Below are positions 23,123-36,800 of a stretch of 61,540 nt of DNA, in pieces. A program made the translations under genes and the position numbers. This DNA is from Phoronis australis. Its lineage: Eukaryota; Phoronida; Phoronidae. The stretch lies in NCBI GenBank assembly GCA_002633005.1, contig NMRA01000181.1:8284-69823 (forward strand), read 5' to 3'. The notes below the pieces were generated by a model. That model was not told the origin of the DNA and did no database searches. It saw only the letters and a list, made by a program, of their open reading frames with translations. Each line of letters begins with the position of its first letter. The stretch's first letter is position 1.

Positions 23123-26100
23123 GAAAAAACTACGAGTCGATTACGTAAAAGTGCGCGTTGAATAAGGGCAGAGCGATGACCGTTCAAGAACATTGGTTAC
23201 GCACATTTCAATGGGCAGAAAGGTACTCGTTCAAGAACCCTTTGGCGCTTCGTACCAAACAGCCGTTGACGCGGACCAACGGACTCAACAGCGTCACAGA
23301 TAATTTTATTTGGAACTGCGAGATATTGTCTTTTAGTTTCCTCTTTCAAGTCCTCTATTGTTGCTGCTCTTAAAATAAAATTGTCTCAAGTTTGCATTTC
23401 TTAACATTTTTGTGTGTCCAGCAACATTGCGCGATGAATTTACGCTCTCCAAAACTAAGTGGTTTGTTAGCCAGCACGTGACTGTTCACGCGTCTACTTT
23501 TTCCCCAAAATTAATAGAGTAAGTCATGGCGCACAGTAACTGAATTTGAACTCCCGGTATTGTACTGAAGCGTGATTACATTTTTAGAACACTCTGTACA
23601 CGTGCACTGTAGTTTAATGTCGAGTCTTGATTTCGTTAAACCCTGACTTTGTAAGAGGAAAACCCTTTAGTTTTGAACCGGGTGAGTCAACGCGTCCGGT
23701 TTTCCACATAGACTGAATTTTGGCGTGCTAAATTATCTAACACATATTTTACCTTGGTACGAAACTGCAGATGGACTTCCGAACAAGCACATAATCTCAT
23801 TTTAAAAATTCTTCGGTTATAAATGTGTTTCCTCGTCATTGAAAGTAGTTTAACGCCAACAGATATCCGCACTAATCAATCCATTAATGCACTTGTGGTC
23901 GCAAATTGCAAAAATCGAACACCGCTACAGGTAATATCACATAAACATGTTAATTAAATTGGTCGTTAACCATCATAACCTGGTTTAATTACAGCGATTT
24001 GTGAGCAATGTATTGACGAAAACAAGCAAACAACGTTCTTTTGATAAATATAACCACTTTCCCAATTTCCAAAAATATTAGAATGCGACGTATTTCTTCA
24101 TTTCCTATAGCTTGTCCTTTCCCCCGAAACTCGCTTATATCATCCCAGTCAGACCATCATTCCACAGGACTCCAGTGATTATGACCCTCTCGTCTTCTAC
24201 GTGTGCAATTCGGACCTTATAGTATAATTATTATTAAGTTTTTGTTATTTCCATGTGCGTGTGGAGCATGTTAGCTTTGGTTATTAGCTCAACCATCCTT
24301 GCCATATAGAATTATTTGAGTCATGAATATGCAGTCTCTATTGTTTACTTGTGTGTAGTTTTTTTACTACACGTCAAGCATTGTAAAACTATGTAAAACA
24401 GCATTCAAAACTAGCCTTCGCATTGGCGGCATCTAACCTTCTCGAAGCATCCATGCCACACAATGTAAGCATACAGTTTACTTTCTCGTAAAATTTTATA
24501 CAAGCTACGGGTAGAAAAAAATTCATCAATTCATATCCATCCACCGGTCCGTTCGCCAGTACATTACAGACAGATAATAAAAACCACGATCTTAATTGTT
24601 TACACACAAATGAAGTCAACGTTCTAACGTACTTATTAGAACAATAAGATGCTTGATATTGGTATGTTCGTTCTTTAATTAGAGTTCAGCTCATGAATGT
24701 TTTGTGACCCGTGTCTCTCAGAACTGGTTGGAGACGTAATGGAGGGAGAGGTTTGTAGACACAACGTACTCAGTACTTTATATTCGCACACAAATGCCAC
24801 ACCATTTATGAAACAAACTCAACAGGGAAAAGGAAATTTTCTCCTTACGCACCCTATCAATGCTAAATAATACCAAAACCAAATGTACGCTACACCATCG
24901 CACTAAAAATGTCTCAAATCTTGCCATGTGCACGTAAGTATTAAAGAAAAATTCGAACGACCAAAACGCTGCATCTGTCGCCGACGACAATCATTCATAC
25001 TAAACATCTGCAAGTGTATCATCTTTAGAACAACTGGACATTGTTTATACTGATTAACACGGAGAAATGCTCCCTGCCAATCAAGGAACCAAAGACACTT
25101 AATATTTTTACTTGTTGAATCCATGATTTAATCTGAAACGCTTGAATTTGAACAGAATTATTGCAGAAACTTATACTTGGGCCAATCGAAATATAGCTTA
25201 TTTTTTAGGTTTAGTTTTGCAAAAGCTTCCTCTGTGTTCTGATTGATTTTTACCCATGGTTCATTTCTAGACTACGGTACCATTTCATTAACATTTAGTT
25301 CAATTGTTAAACGACATCAAAACTATCGCTTACTTATTACAGCGTGGCGCCCGATAGAAAGTGGCATTGGCATTAAAGGAAAATTATCGCTTTTTTGACT
25401 GAAAAATGCATTTTTGGGATTCCAGTTGGATGCGATAGACTTCTTGAAAAAGTTAACTTTGACCGGATCATTTTGTTTGTGTGATTTCAAGACAAACCGC
25501 CAGTTGTCACCATTGTGAGGTAGACATTTGCAAAATCAAGACCGGTGACTTGTATCCAATGCTAACACCAGCGTGTATTATCTTACTGGTATCTGTTCAG
25601 ATTATCTCATGCGATACAGCATTACCTTGTAATAACGAGTATCAAAAATAATGCCAAGTGACCAGTTCTGCTTTTCATAACTGGGCTTCATTTCCTCTGC
25701 TTCCCCTTATCGTTAATTGTCTCTTAGACGACTATATTATTTTTGAGCGGACTCACGAAAGGACGATTTCCACGAGTTGTTGATATGCAGCTCCAGGAGA
25801 GCTAACTCGTGGATGAAACGGTGTCGTCACCTCGTGAATGGATGGACATACTCTGCCATTCATTGAATGGGGTTTTAGCTCCGCACTCAGAGTGACCAGG
25901 GAGTTTTCTGGTTCGATTCAGAGCGGTTCATCTCCGAAAATCACCCTTTAAAAGCGCGTTTTTCATTAAACGGGGCTCTTGTCTCAGAAAATGGAATATC
26001 ACCCTATTCAATTATAGAATCCACGAGGTGAAGTGAAAAGACGGTGTTGTAGACATTTGTGTCACAAGGTTCACAAGTGGGGCTGTTGTGTTTATAATGA

Positions 26101-27030
26101 ACGATAAAAGCAAACGGCGGTGATAAGTAGCAACGCCATTAGATGATGATGTTGTGTCTGACCATAAATTGATGTCTAAGTGACGCCTCCGTCCCTCATA
26201 GATTGGTCAAAACAAGAACACACCCATGGCAACCTAATTTGTGCTTAATACGCAAGGGATGGAATAATAACCAACACAAATATGCTTCATAAAAATCGAA
26301 TAAACAGACTATCAGGGACGCGTATTTCCCCGTCACTCCTACGCATAAGCACAAACTGGTCTTTACCATTGACAAACTTGGACACACTAATTTCTTCAGA
26401 AGTCTGTGGAACCACATCTTTAAAACACCACACACGGCTAATTAGGTCAACCCATGATAGCACACTTCAAACTGGAATAAATCAATTTAGAGGCGGTGAA
26501 TTTTCCCGTCGGTGTAATCAAACAACTCAGTTCGGTCCATGGTTATATCATGTGTAATAAAAGTCCCCATATCGCTGTATCAAAAACCAAGATACTGAGA
26601 GGGTTCCACAACAAATCAATGCTTTTCAAAAATGGCGCTGCATGTGCCTTACTCAAAAACGGGATTGAATGCTTGAATAGGAATTTCAACCTTTAGCTAG
26701 CCCGAAAGTTCTGTAATTTCGTTTAACAATATGCGCATAATTGAAACGTGTCACAACACTAATGGGGGTTATTATAGGCCAGTCATGTTCAGGCCCGTGG
26801 CCAGCATTGCGCGTGGGGTGGTTCGAATTTCTAGAACGGTGGACCTTCGATATTCTGCAATCGTCGACACTGTAGAGTTCTCGGTAAGGCCCTTGACGCA
26901 GCTTAATTAGGGGGGCTCTCATCTCTACTTTCCTGAGATAAGACGAAATTTGTAATACCAGAAATCACGATGCAGTAACGGTTGCTCGTAAAGAACGCAG
27001 CTCAAATTCGGATGTAATGTAGCCCAGAAA
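23123..27030. other. No gene seen
   Basis: AT-rich unique-looking sequence with only short chance frames. A decayed MITE-like CCCGTGGCC end is visible near 26793. Confidence 0.5.
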
Positions 27031-27039
27031 GTATCGCGG

Positions 27040-28250
27040 ACCTTACCGTTGAAAGTGTCGCGCGTAATTACTACGGAGACTTCGCTCGTATTTTACGAAC
27101 GAAATCGTTATATCGAATGAGAAATTGGTTTGTGAGCTCTGAAGCAGTTGTGCGCTCGTAACTTTACACTCATATTTTTCGCGCGTAGACCTAGTTTTAC
27201 GTTCGTAATTTTACGTACGTATTTTTGCTCGTAATTTTACCATCGTAATTTCACTCTCGCATTTTTCACGTTATGAAGTATTTTGAAGGTATAATCTCTG
27301 GTGCAAATTATAAAAGTGGAAAAGGTTGAAAATATCAAAGACCGGCTGAAATGTTTTTTTTTCTTGCTGTCCTAACCATCCCAAGCACTTGAAATTTGTC
27401 CCTTTTAGTACATATTGATGTGCCAAAATGTATATCTAGTAGGTTGTCTGACAATGCTTTTATATGATTTGTTAAAAAACCATACTTTTTCATTTATTTA
27501 CGCAAAGTTTCATTCTTTTACTGTTAACAATAGGAGGAGGCAGTGTGGCCTAGAGTGATAAGTGCCCGCTTTCTTTACTCAAGATCGTGGGTTCGAGTCC
27601 CGCTGGGTCACACTTCTAAACGCTTGCGTCAGGTTTCTAGCTCCTCAGCTCGGTTTTAGCTATATATTAATAAAGCATAAACAGTAATCCGTGCAGTGGG
27701 CCCACATGCGCGGCCAGCGCACGTCTGGTACAACATGTATCAGACCTCCTGCAATTATTTTTTACTCTTAACAAAGCGTGCAGATGACGTATGACATTGC
27801 AAAAAACATTGGTTCAAAATGGTTTTAGGTGGTTATGCAGAAAATTTTTTAAATGTTGTTGGTAAGTCTCACTCTTTATTCAAGACATTTGAATAACAAA
27901 CCATTTGCATAGCAAAAACAGTATCAACTGCGTATTATTTTAATGGTGATGGTCTCGTGGACTCGTACATTATGACTATACTTGCTAAAAAATTACGAGC
28001 AATAAATACGGGTGTAAAACTTCTTTAGAGCTCACGTGACCTGCAAACCAATTTCTTATTGGATATAGCGATTTCGGTGGTAAAGTAAGAGCGAAGTCTC
28101 GGTCGTAATCACGAGCGTAATTATGGACAAACGATTTCAATCTGAAAACACAAGCGAAGTCTCGGTTGTGACCACTAGCCCAATTATGGGCGAACAATTT
28201 CGGTCGTAAAATACGAGCGAAATCTTGGTCGTGCGGATTACAGCCCACTA
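27040..28250. repeat. Inverted repeat enclosing a tRNA-like element
   Basis: The left arm (about 27040-27275) and right arm (about 27985-28250) are inverted relatives: GAGACTTCGCTCGTATTTTACG, cut short here, and AGAAATTGGTTTG are shared in reverse orientation. Both arms are made of a short degenerate motif like CTCGTAATTTTAC repeated many times. The structure suggests a DNA transposon with long, internally repetitive ends. Boundaries are approximate. Confidence 0.5.
27542..27614 (+). repeat. tRNA-derived element with Pol III A and B boxes
   Basis: TGGCCTAGAGTGATAAG resembles an A box and GGTTCGAGTCC is a perfect B box; a T-arm stem (GTGGG/CCCGC) forms. The outer 7-bp stem AGTGTGG/TCACACT closes a 73-nt unit, but the internal spacing does not give a normal cloverleaf. 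A tRNA-derived SINE head is more likely than a working tRNA gene. Confidence 0.6.
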
Positions 28251-29331
28251 TTCCAAAGGCTCACTACTTTGAAAGGGCCTTCTTGGAAAGCAGTGCTATC
28301 ACTGAAGAGGCCACCCTCATTTTAAATATCACAATAATAAAATAATGAAATAAAATAAGTTCACTCACTCAGAAAATATCTAAAATTTTGGACCCAGGTG
28401 TAGTTTTTATATTTTTGCATGCAAAAATAAACTACACGCGGTTATTTGATGCAATCAGGGTTGTAGCTATACCGAAAACAACACCCGGGTAATAAAACAC
28501 TTTATTTGGATTTCATGCGCATGCGAAATTGCAGACATGTCTTAAGAATACATAAAAATGAGTACGTACTTGCATTTCTAAAAGAGAACGAAGTAAGAAT
28601 ATTGATGAGTTATCAACCACGATACGTTTATCAAATCCGTGTCAATGTCGCATCATTTCATAGCGTGACTGAAAGGTTTAGGACCACTGCGCCTCAACCT
28701 CACCCACCGGAACCACGCGCATGGCCATACCGAAACTAAATGTAGTTAGGAGGCTACCTTGTCCCTGCCATTCTTCACAAAATCGGAGAGTCTCATTCAG
28801 TCTTATAAAATTTAATACCAGCGTTGGTCGCCGCAGCCTTGACCCGCGTCCTAAATGTTGTCCCTCAGTGCTTGAGAAGGAGTCGTTACTTAGATCACGA
28901 TTGGCAGTAATTGGAACTGAGCTCATTTGTAAACAATGTAATCAATGTTTTAATAACTATTCAAGTCTTGCACACCCTTAAAATGGTTACTAAATGGACA
29001 CAAATAAAAAAAACTTTAATCACGTCAGTTCCGACTCATCAGCAGACAATCAGAGTAATGAGCTGTCGGAATTCTGGTGAATTGTGAACGGTGGAAGTAA
29101 AGAACTTTCGAAGGTAACCTTCGGAGTAGTGAACCATCGGAGTACTGAACCCCCGCAATTGTAACACGTAACCTTGGAAACATTCTTAATGAAGTTTGTT
29201 GCTCGTATGAAATCTGCGAGGCGGTGCACCATTGACAGTAGTTGTAGTACGAGTAGCTGCAACAATTTCGTTGCTGCTGTGCATCTATATCCTAGCTTTA
29301 ACGGAGAGGCTGGGGCTGGACCTTTTCCGCG

Positions 29332-29345
29332 NNNNNNNNNNNNNN
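29332..29345. other. Assembly gap (14 N) beside a G run
   Basis: Ns are followed by twelve G and a MITE-like end (CTCCGAGCC..., GGCTACGGGCCTG). The same CTCGGAGGG block occurs at 55435-55442 in opposite orientation. Confidence 0.9.
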
Positions 29346-30351
29346 GGGGGGGGGGGGTTCGATCGAACCCTCCGAGCCCCCCCTGGCTACGGGCCTGAAA
29401 TTGTTTTTGTACACTAGACACTTGGAGTGAAATCGTTTACCTTATATCATTCATTCAGTCGTTTTTCTAAAGTCTTTACAATGGGCGAGAGTTACATTCG
29501 CCTGTATCACATACCCAGATAAGGCCAAAAAGCATATTTGGTTCTGGCCTATTTTTTGGGAAAATAGGGTAGGTGGTGCAATACTTTTTAGTCGCTCATT
29601 TTTCCAAAAATGATCCGTGATTGTGTACTTTTACTCATCGCTTGACAAATCATGATGTCGGTTCAAATGTTGCGCACAACTTTCCTAAAAAACACCAGCG
29701 CAGGTCTTAAAATGGGTCGGGATTAAGATCAGAACCAACTGTTTTTCCGCTTAGAAGAAAACAGTCGTGAAAGTGGATCCTGACATCCTAAACCCCATTA
29801 AGGAGGCAGTAAACCCCCGCGACTGCTATATGGCGTTACAAAACTGTTATACAGTGAATCTCACTTGCTGTCATAACGGATAATAGGATATCTCGGCTAT
29901 TTGCCATGAAATGTCAGAAACATCCATTTCCCCATGCATGTATAGTAACCATCACAATGTTAAGATTTATTGTCATATTCTCGGATATTGTCATTAAAAC
30001 TCAGTAAAATTGATTCTCACCCGCTTATTAACATGCGTACCGCTGCTTTTCTATCTAAAAACCAACCCAATTCATCTTCAATTCAATTGCCTTATCGGAG
30101 CTAGGCGCCGAGGGTAAAAATCAGCTAATTTCCCGCTTAGCTGCCTTACTCTCAAGACTGTCTATTTACTGTATTATAACAGTTAACATCGAAACCGACA
30201 TCGCGTGGGTATGACATAGAGCGGACTCCACTGTAGTAATAGGGTAGTAGTATTTATTCATTATAGTGACAAGTACAATTAAATCAAACAGTTATAGGTA
30301 TAACATTCGTAAGAAAGATAAGTACCCAACCCAGTTGGGCTTATTAGTCAC

Positions 30352-31436
30352 TTTAACCACACAACTCAGATGTAGCCCTGCCAAAAATGCGTCGGTTTCT
30401 AAGTTCAAAAGCAGATTTGATATATTTGGCAAATTGCCTAGGAAAATACTGAATAGCAGTTTAACGTATCTAATCTGCTGAAATCTACAAAGTTCGGGAT
30501 TTGAAGTGAAACATTATTAAATAGAATAGACCTCCGTGAGTCATAAATAGAACAATCAAACACAAAGTGTAGCTCATCCTCCTCAGAGCCAGAGTCACAA
30601 CACAAGCAGTCTTTCACTTACAGGAGTGTTTACATAACGACCAGTTTCCAAGTGCAATGAGAGATTTCCTGCTCTAAGCTGAGCCAGAAGAGACCGCTCG
30701 GAACGAGATAAATTAATCTTTACAAACGACTCAGTTAAAAACTTGTGCTTAAATAAAATGTAGGTTGTTAACTTGGGTTTAGTTAAACAATTTCGGTCCA
30801 AGCATGTTTCGCGTATTCAAATAGCTTGTTTCGAGCATCTATTATGTTACAAGTAGTCAAATATTGAAAACAGGATTGCATGCCAGTTATGTTAAGCAAA
30901 TTTTTTATTTCGTCTATCCAACCCATTCTACCAACAGAGTAGTCTCATAGAAATACCTTCTTCAGCAACCTATCACCACCTGTGGTTACTAGTTTGTTCC
31001 AAAGACGCAGCATATTCAATTTAAATCTATTTCCGGTGGAGTCCCACCCCATATCGCCACTAACAGCATGAGTGGCTGTAGGTTGACCCCTAAATAAAAA
31101 CGCATCGCTCTGTTTTGTATATTTTCATCATTACCAAAATTTTTGTAACCCCTAACAGATGACCCGTAATCCAAAATTGGTGCCACACACGAATTAAATG
31201 ATGTTTTAAACGATTCGAATCTTAGATTCTTGTTATCACGGAATGTTGAGCATAATTTCCCTAACGCTCTACCAGAAGCTTCAGATCAAATTTTCTTTGA
31301 AGTCAAAGTGTTGATCCAGAATACAGCCTAAATATTTGTATGAGGATTTATAACTGATGACACTGTTCAAAATAAATTCAAAATTGCTTCTAGGCATAGA
31401 CTTAGCTCGAAAATGGACAAACCTACCTATTTCTGT
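30352..31436 (-). pseudogene. 3' end of a non-LTR (LINE) retrotransposon ORF
   Basis: Reading on the minus strand: VHFRAKSMPRSNF, then SYKYLGCILD (end of the reverse-transcriptase domain), then CVAPILDYGS and IQNRAMRFYLGV. After a frameshift come GDMGWDSTGNRFKLNMLRLW and SVGRMGWIDEI; near 30700 LLAQLRAGNLSLHLETGRY; near 30580 EEDELHFVFDC. These are the standard blocks that follow RT in many LINE clades. Several stops and frameshifts show that it is dead. The clade (CR1/RTE-like) is not certain. Confidence 0.8.
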
Positions 31437-31857
31437 TATAAATTGCGCAAAACAGGAGCAAAAATTATGTGTAAAATGATTACTTTCTCAAAATAACAGA
31501 CAGCACAGTTTGTCGAGAGCTTTTTATTAATACGGGTAATTTATCATCCTTTTCACGGACCAATGTCGGGCTGGGTTAGCAACAGAGGCACTTCGCCATC
31601 ATGCTACACAAAAATGCTGAGGTCATGGCGACACTTGAAGACATGAGACTGACTGAAAATAAGAGTGGTCTGTTTTCCTACCTCATGGTCCGTATGGACG
31701 TTCTCAGTAACTTTGCTCTTTTTTAACAGTTACATGATTGTGAACCAAAGCTCTCAATTCTTTTCTTCATAACTCAATTTGCAGTCTAACCACATTCTTT
31801 TCTCCAGAACAACTATAATTCCGTGCTCAGGAGAAATGAACGTCTCTCAACGAAACG

Positions 31858-32190
<333 letters not shown>

Positions 32191-32223
32191 GATAAGAGAA
32201 AAAAACGAGTACGGAAGAGTAGA

Positions 32224-32349
32224 ATGGCGTTTTGTGAAAACTGCAACTGCTACAAAGAGCTGTGTCGCAGGAAGGAGTACGTCACCAACGAGGCCTGTGC
32301 GGAGTGTTTCGAGAGGAAGATTATCTACATTAAAACGTGCCACAGTTAA
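32224..32349 (+). CDS. Tiny Cys-rich ORF (41 aa)
   Basis: ATG to TAA, 41 codons, GC-richer than the flanks, with seven cysteines in CENCNC, ELC, ACAEC and KTC. No family is recognised. The same frame is open upstream as far as the poly-A, so it might be a terminal exon rather than a start. It sits directly after the poly-A tract and about 1.4 kb before the GPA2 3' end, on the opposite strand. Confidence 0.3.
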   Translation: MAFCENCNCYKELCRRKEYVTNEACAECFERKIIYIKTCHS

Positions 32350-33746
32350 CACGAGCTAGGGCTATTTTCAAGTAACCTTCTTATAAGTCACGTCGCCCTG
32401 AAAACATCAGGTTGCGTGGGATATGAAAATGCGTAGCTGCACTATTTCTGTATTGTATTTGTTTCATTGACCACCGTAAGCGCGGACGTAGGCAAAAGGT
32501 ATCTGTGTTTGAACTACAGACCGAGGAGCTACCGTCGTTCAGTGTCCTGCGTTGCTACAATGTAATGAGTTTTCTGACTGTACAAGACGTTGGCGCGACG
32601 TCAATGTAGTCTACAGTATATTAAGCTTTGCTTTGCTTCATGCGACCTCAGTCTAGAAAACAGAGTACAGTTCCACGAACATAAAGATGGCACTAAAATA
32701 GTCAACTTCATATGCCACAAGATTGTACGTTTTTTTGCGTTTTTAGTGCCAATTTGAGTTAGTTAAAACTTGGAGCCATTTTGTTGGTGAAACATCAGGT
32801 ATTCGACAACGAAACCATAACAATTCTGGTACTTATTTTAAGAATATGTTGAAAAATATTTGGAAAAAGGTTTGAATACATCCGTTTGCCTTAAATTTCG
32901 TTCTAAGACGCTCTTCAGTAAAATGAAGGTTGTCTTGAAAACGGACTTGCAAGACACAAATGTTTATAATTCAAATTTGGACCAACACTTCTGCTGGATC
33001 TGTAACACATTGGCAAAATTTCACTCTATCTTAATTATGTTAATATCATTTGCTTGTGCACTCTCCTGCTTCTAATAGTTCAGCTGGTATATGAGCCGTA
33101 ACCGTGACTCAGTGAACACTTTTCAGAAAGGCTGCTGTGGACTACCAGAATGAAAACATGGACGAAATCGCAACTATTACAAACATAAAAATTACACCTT
33201 GCCAGATGCGTAAGGATTTTATTTACCATAGAATAATTTACAACCTTAAATAAATTAAATCAAACGTGTACTGACATAAACCCACTTTTAAGCACACTCA
33301 TTGCCACATCAACTGGCACCAACCAAATTACAGTAGCCAACATGAGCTACCTATGGAATGTTTCATCTCTTGCACGAGTATGCTGTCAGTTTGTGCAACA
33401 CAAATATAACACACCTGAGACAAGTATACAGGGTGCCCAACAAACAGGAACAAGATAAAGAGCTTTTTGTCATGAGTGACAACTTAAAAACCTTGAAATG
33501 TAACAACCCTCAGAATAAATAGATGCTGACTAATCAAGAAAACCCCCAATGAGATTATGTTTTCTAAATCCACCAAGTGCTTGCAATCTGAATCCTCTTG
33601 ATCTCACTTTTCTCCCTCCATAACTTTAGAATTCAAATTTATGAATCGTTTTTCACAAGTGAAGATGTCCGATTGTCAACAATAAAAGAAATAGTGAGCA
33701 AGCCCATGTCTTCGGGTCTGACAAGTAGACCAAAGCACAGCGACCG

Positions 33747-33866
33747 TTACTTCTTTAAGTCATAAATCACAACGTCTCCGGTATTGCAATAAAGGCACTC
33801 GCACTTGGCAGCAGAACGGAATTTGAAAGTCCTCATTCCTCCAATACATCTCGCTCTGTATGAGAC
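33747..33866 (-). CDS. GPA2: GPA2 terminal coding exon
   Basis: The acceptor TTTACAG precedes VSYRARC. The exon encodes residues 98-136 and ends at a TAA (33749-33747). It has the final knot half: C104, then C119-x-C121-x-x-C124, with 14 residues between C104 and C119, one fewer than I recall for human GPA2. A 12-residue tail ending DLKK follows. On this strand an AATAAA-type signal (TTTATT on +) lies near 33216, a plausible polyadenylation site. Confidence 0.94.
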   Translation of the reverse strand, partial: VSYRARCIGGMRTFKFRSAAKCECLYCNTGDVVIYDLKK

Positions 33867-36800
33867 CTGTAAAGATAGAATCAAAAACAACATCAAGGAT
33901 CCATTTTATCAAAGGCCAAATGACAGGTTGATGCTAAACGATAAAGATAGCAGAGGACAATACTTATGGTAGCAATGACTTTCAAAGTTACAGAGTTTTT
34001 CAAGACACCTGGGCTCATTTTACCAAAGGTTGTAGGCACAGTTTCGAATAAGAACATGGCAACTTTGTTTTTTGTTAACTAGTGTGAATGTGAAATAGGG
34101 TGAAGGTCATGTCAGATGCAAGTTCCAATTTATTAAAGACAAGCGCCATGTCGCATTAGTTACAACATGCATAGGACCATCTTATTAGTATGTATAAATA
34201 GATTACTCCATGAAACTCCACTAAAGGTTTAATGGCGCTATTTGCATACAGAAAGTCTTGATGGTGCACTATTATGACCAAATATCCCTAGGTTAAGAGA
34301 ACTTCAACAAAAATTTCATAAATAGTGATAAGTTATTTTTATAACTATACTCTAAATTTTCCGCATCACTTCAAATTGGACACGATACTCTAAAGCAATG
34401 GTACAGTTTAGCTAAACTGCAGAGCATTTTTTTCATCAGTAAAATCTAATTTCCTTTAATTATGGAAATGCATTTGAGTAACACACGGTCATACATGGCA
34501 CTTCATCTTACAGTGATCACCTTAAAAGCATTTTACCTATGTCCACTCTAACATTTTCTCATCAAATGCTAATTTCATCCCTAATCAAGTTCATTATAAT
34601 TATCCCTTGTTCGCTATTCTTGCTGTGGCAGACCTAAGTGAAGTAGCAATTACAGAATACTTAAGGGAGTAGAATGCCTTATGAATGTTGAGAACAAAAT
34701 TCAGTTAACTATTGAATTGTAAGTGGGAGAACAAGTGTTAAATAAAGGACTCACACGTCATTCATCAAGTTTTTAAGCAAAAGCATCAGAAGGCATGTAT
34801 TTTGGTTACAAGAACGTAATCAATCACCCAACGGATATTAGCAGCCATGCATTAAATGCCTAATGACTCACACTTAACAAGACCCATAAATTTAAACATG
34901 ATTAACAAATATTAACAGCAGTGTTGATTTATTTCACCAGTGATTAATTAGTGTCAAGAAAATGAGATTGAGACAATAAACAACTGTAAACAGCTTAATA
35001 CTACTCTAATTCTAAAGGTGTTCTGAGGGTGAAGCTGTTATCGACAAACAATCTAAACCGGATTCCATGACAGAAGAAATGGTTCATTTCTTTACAACTC
35101 AAACAAAGAATGCAAGATCTGATTGATGAAATAAATTTCCTGATTTCTGCGAACAGCTTAATATGTAAGGCAGCAGGAGACAATCTCTCTTTTGTCCACT
35201 AATTAAAAAACACCCCACGTCCTTCGAGGACAAGCACCAGAAAGAGAAGAACATGAATTTAAAAGACTGTTAATAGTTAACCTAGCATGTGCCCTATTCA
35301 ATGAGAAGTATACAGGCCAGCTCCAACCCAAGGTGTGAGACTGCCGTTGCCTGCATGTAGCATTCCAGCAAAGCAGCTGCGTCAGTAATACAAAAGGAAA
35401 TTAAAATAACAAGTAGATTTGATGTTAGAAGATGTGACAATTAGGCCTACTATTGCAAAACAACAGACAACAGACCATAAACTGTGCTACGTTTCTATTC
35501 AGCTCACTCAAAGACTCAGTCACAGAGCAGGGTAAAGAATGACGGTCATATTTAATATCTTCTTCTGTATGGGAACAAAGTGATTAGGACACAGCACTTG
35601 GAGAGCTCACACCACGAAGGCAAGCAATGAAAATTATTCAGTTTAGTTTCTTGAGTTTAGTCATAGGTGACCATGAAGCCCAAGATAAACAAAGTGATCA
35701 AGGCAAACTGACAACCACCACAGAATGCTAGTTGAGTTGCTGTGGTGTACATGGGGGTATGCTGAAATGGCACCAATCAAAGCTATATTGAAGACGAGAA
35801 GACAAGTAAATTAGATAATTTTCGAGTTCAGGCGTTTTTGACTGTCCACCTGCATCATCAAATGCTACAGACATGTCTTCCTTCCAAGAGGTAAACCTTT
35901 GATGTAGACCACTTGCAGCTATAAAATTGGTCTCCCCTTGTTCTTTACTCAGATGTGCTTGCAAACAACTGACAAAGCTCTCAAGTCCCCTACAATTCAT
36001 CTAAGGAACATCTTGAGAGCCACTTCATAATGGTAAGTGGTCTCAATAAAAAGCTAGTCTTTGTCATGAATGGCATGTTTATAACAGCTTTAAGTAATTG
36101 TCCACAAATGGTTGAGTAATTGACAGTTCAAAACTACCTACCTATTGCAAAAAAGGTAAATAGCCTCAGTTCATTTCATCCTAATGCTTGTTGACTGAAT
36201 AATACTTATCCCTTTCATACAGGATGAAACAGTCGCTTACTGTAAGTTCAATAAACATCCCAATGCTCACATTTTCAGTGTATTACTTAACTACTACCTG
36301 TACCACTATTGTGGTACATTACTAGAATTTATTGTGTTCCCAAAAATCACAGCGTATCCCTAGAACTACTCAGGCTGGAAAAACATGTATGCAAATTAAG
36401 GTTATGCATGACCCTGCGAAAATGTTCAATTTTGGCTGTGGGGGGGGGGGGGNGGGGGGGGGGCATGGCATCTCTAAAGTAGCTAAAGGCATTGATAGGA
36501 AACTTTTAGATAAGATGGTTCATGTTCTTTTCTCCAAAACATTTTTAGGTATTGTTTTTAAATTGGTCCACTTTTGCATGTGGGGCTATAAAATAGGACT
36601 TTTTGTTTTTCAAGAAAAAAAATCCATAAAACAAAAATGAAACATGTAACAGCATTTTTGAGATCTGATCATGAACTTTTGTACTAAAAAAATGATCATG
36701 TTACTGATGCCATTGTTTTTCCATCAGGCTACGTACCTTTCTTTTTCACTAAATTTAACAAGAACTACATGGTCACGTGATCCAGTTTATGGCCAATTGA

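Noticed and set aside
27542-27614. A functional tRNA gene.
   Set aside because: The A and B boxes are good, but the spacing between the arms does not fold into a cloverleaf with a normal anticodon arm.
35728-36000. A 90-codon minus-strand frame.
   Set aside because: It overlaps a dispersed repeat also present near 6700 and lies inside GPA2 intron 2, with no recognised domain.
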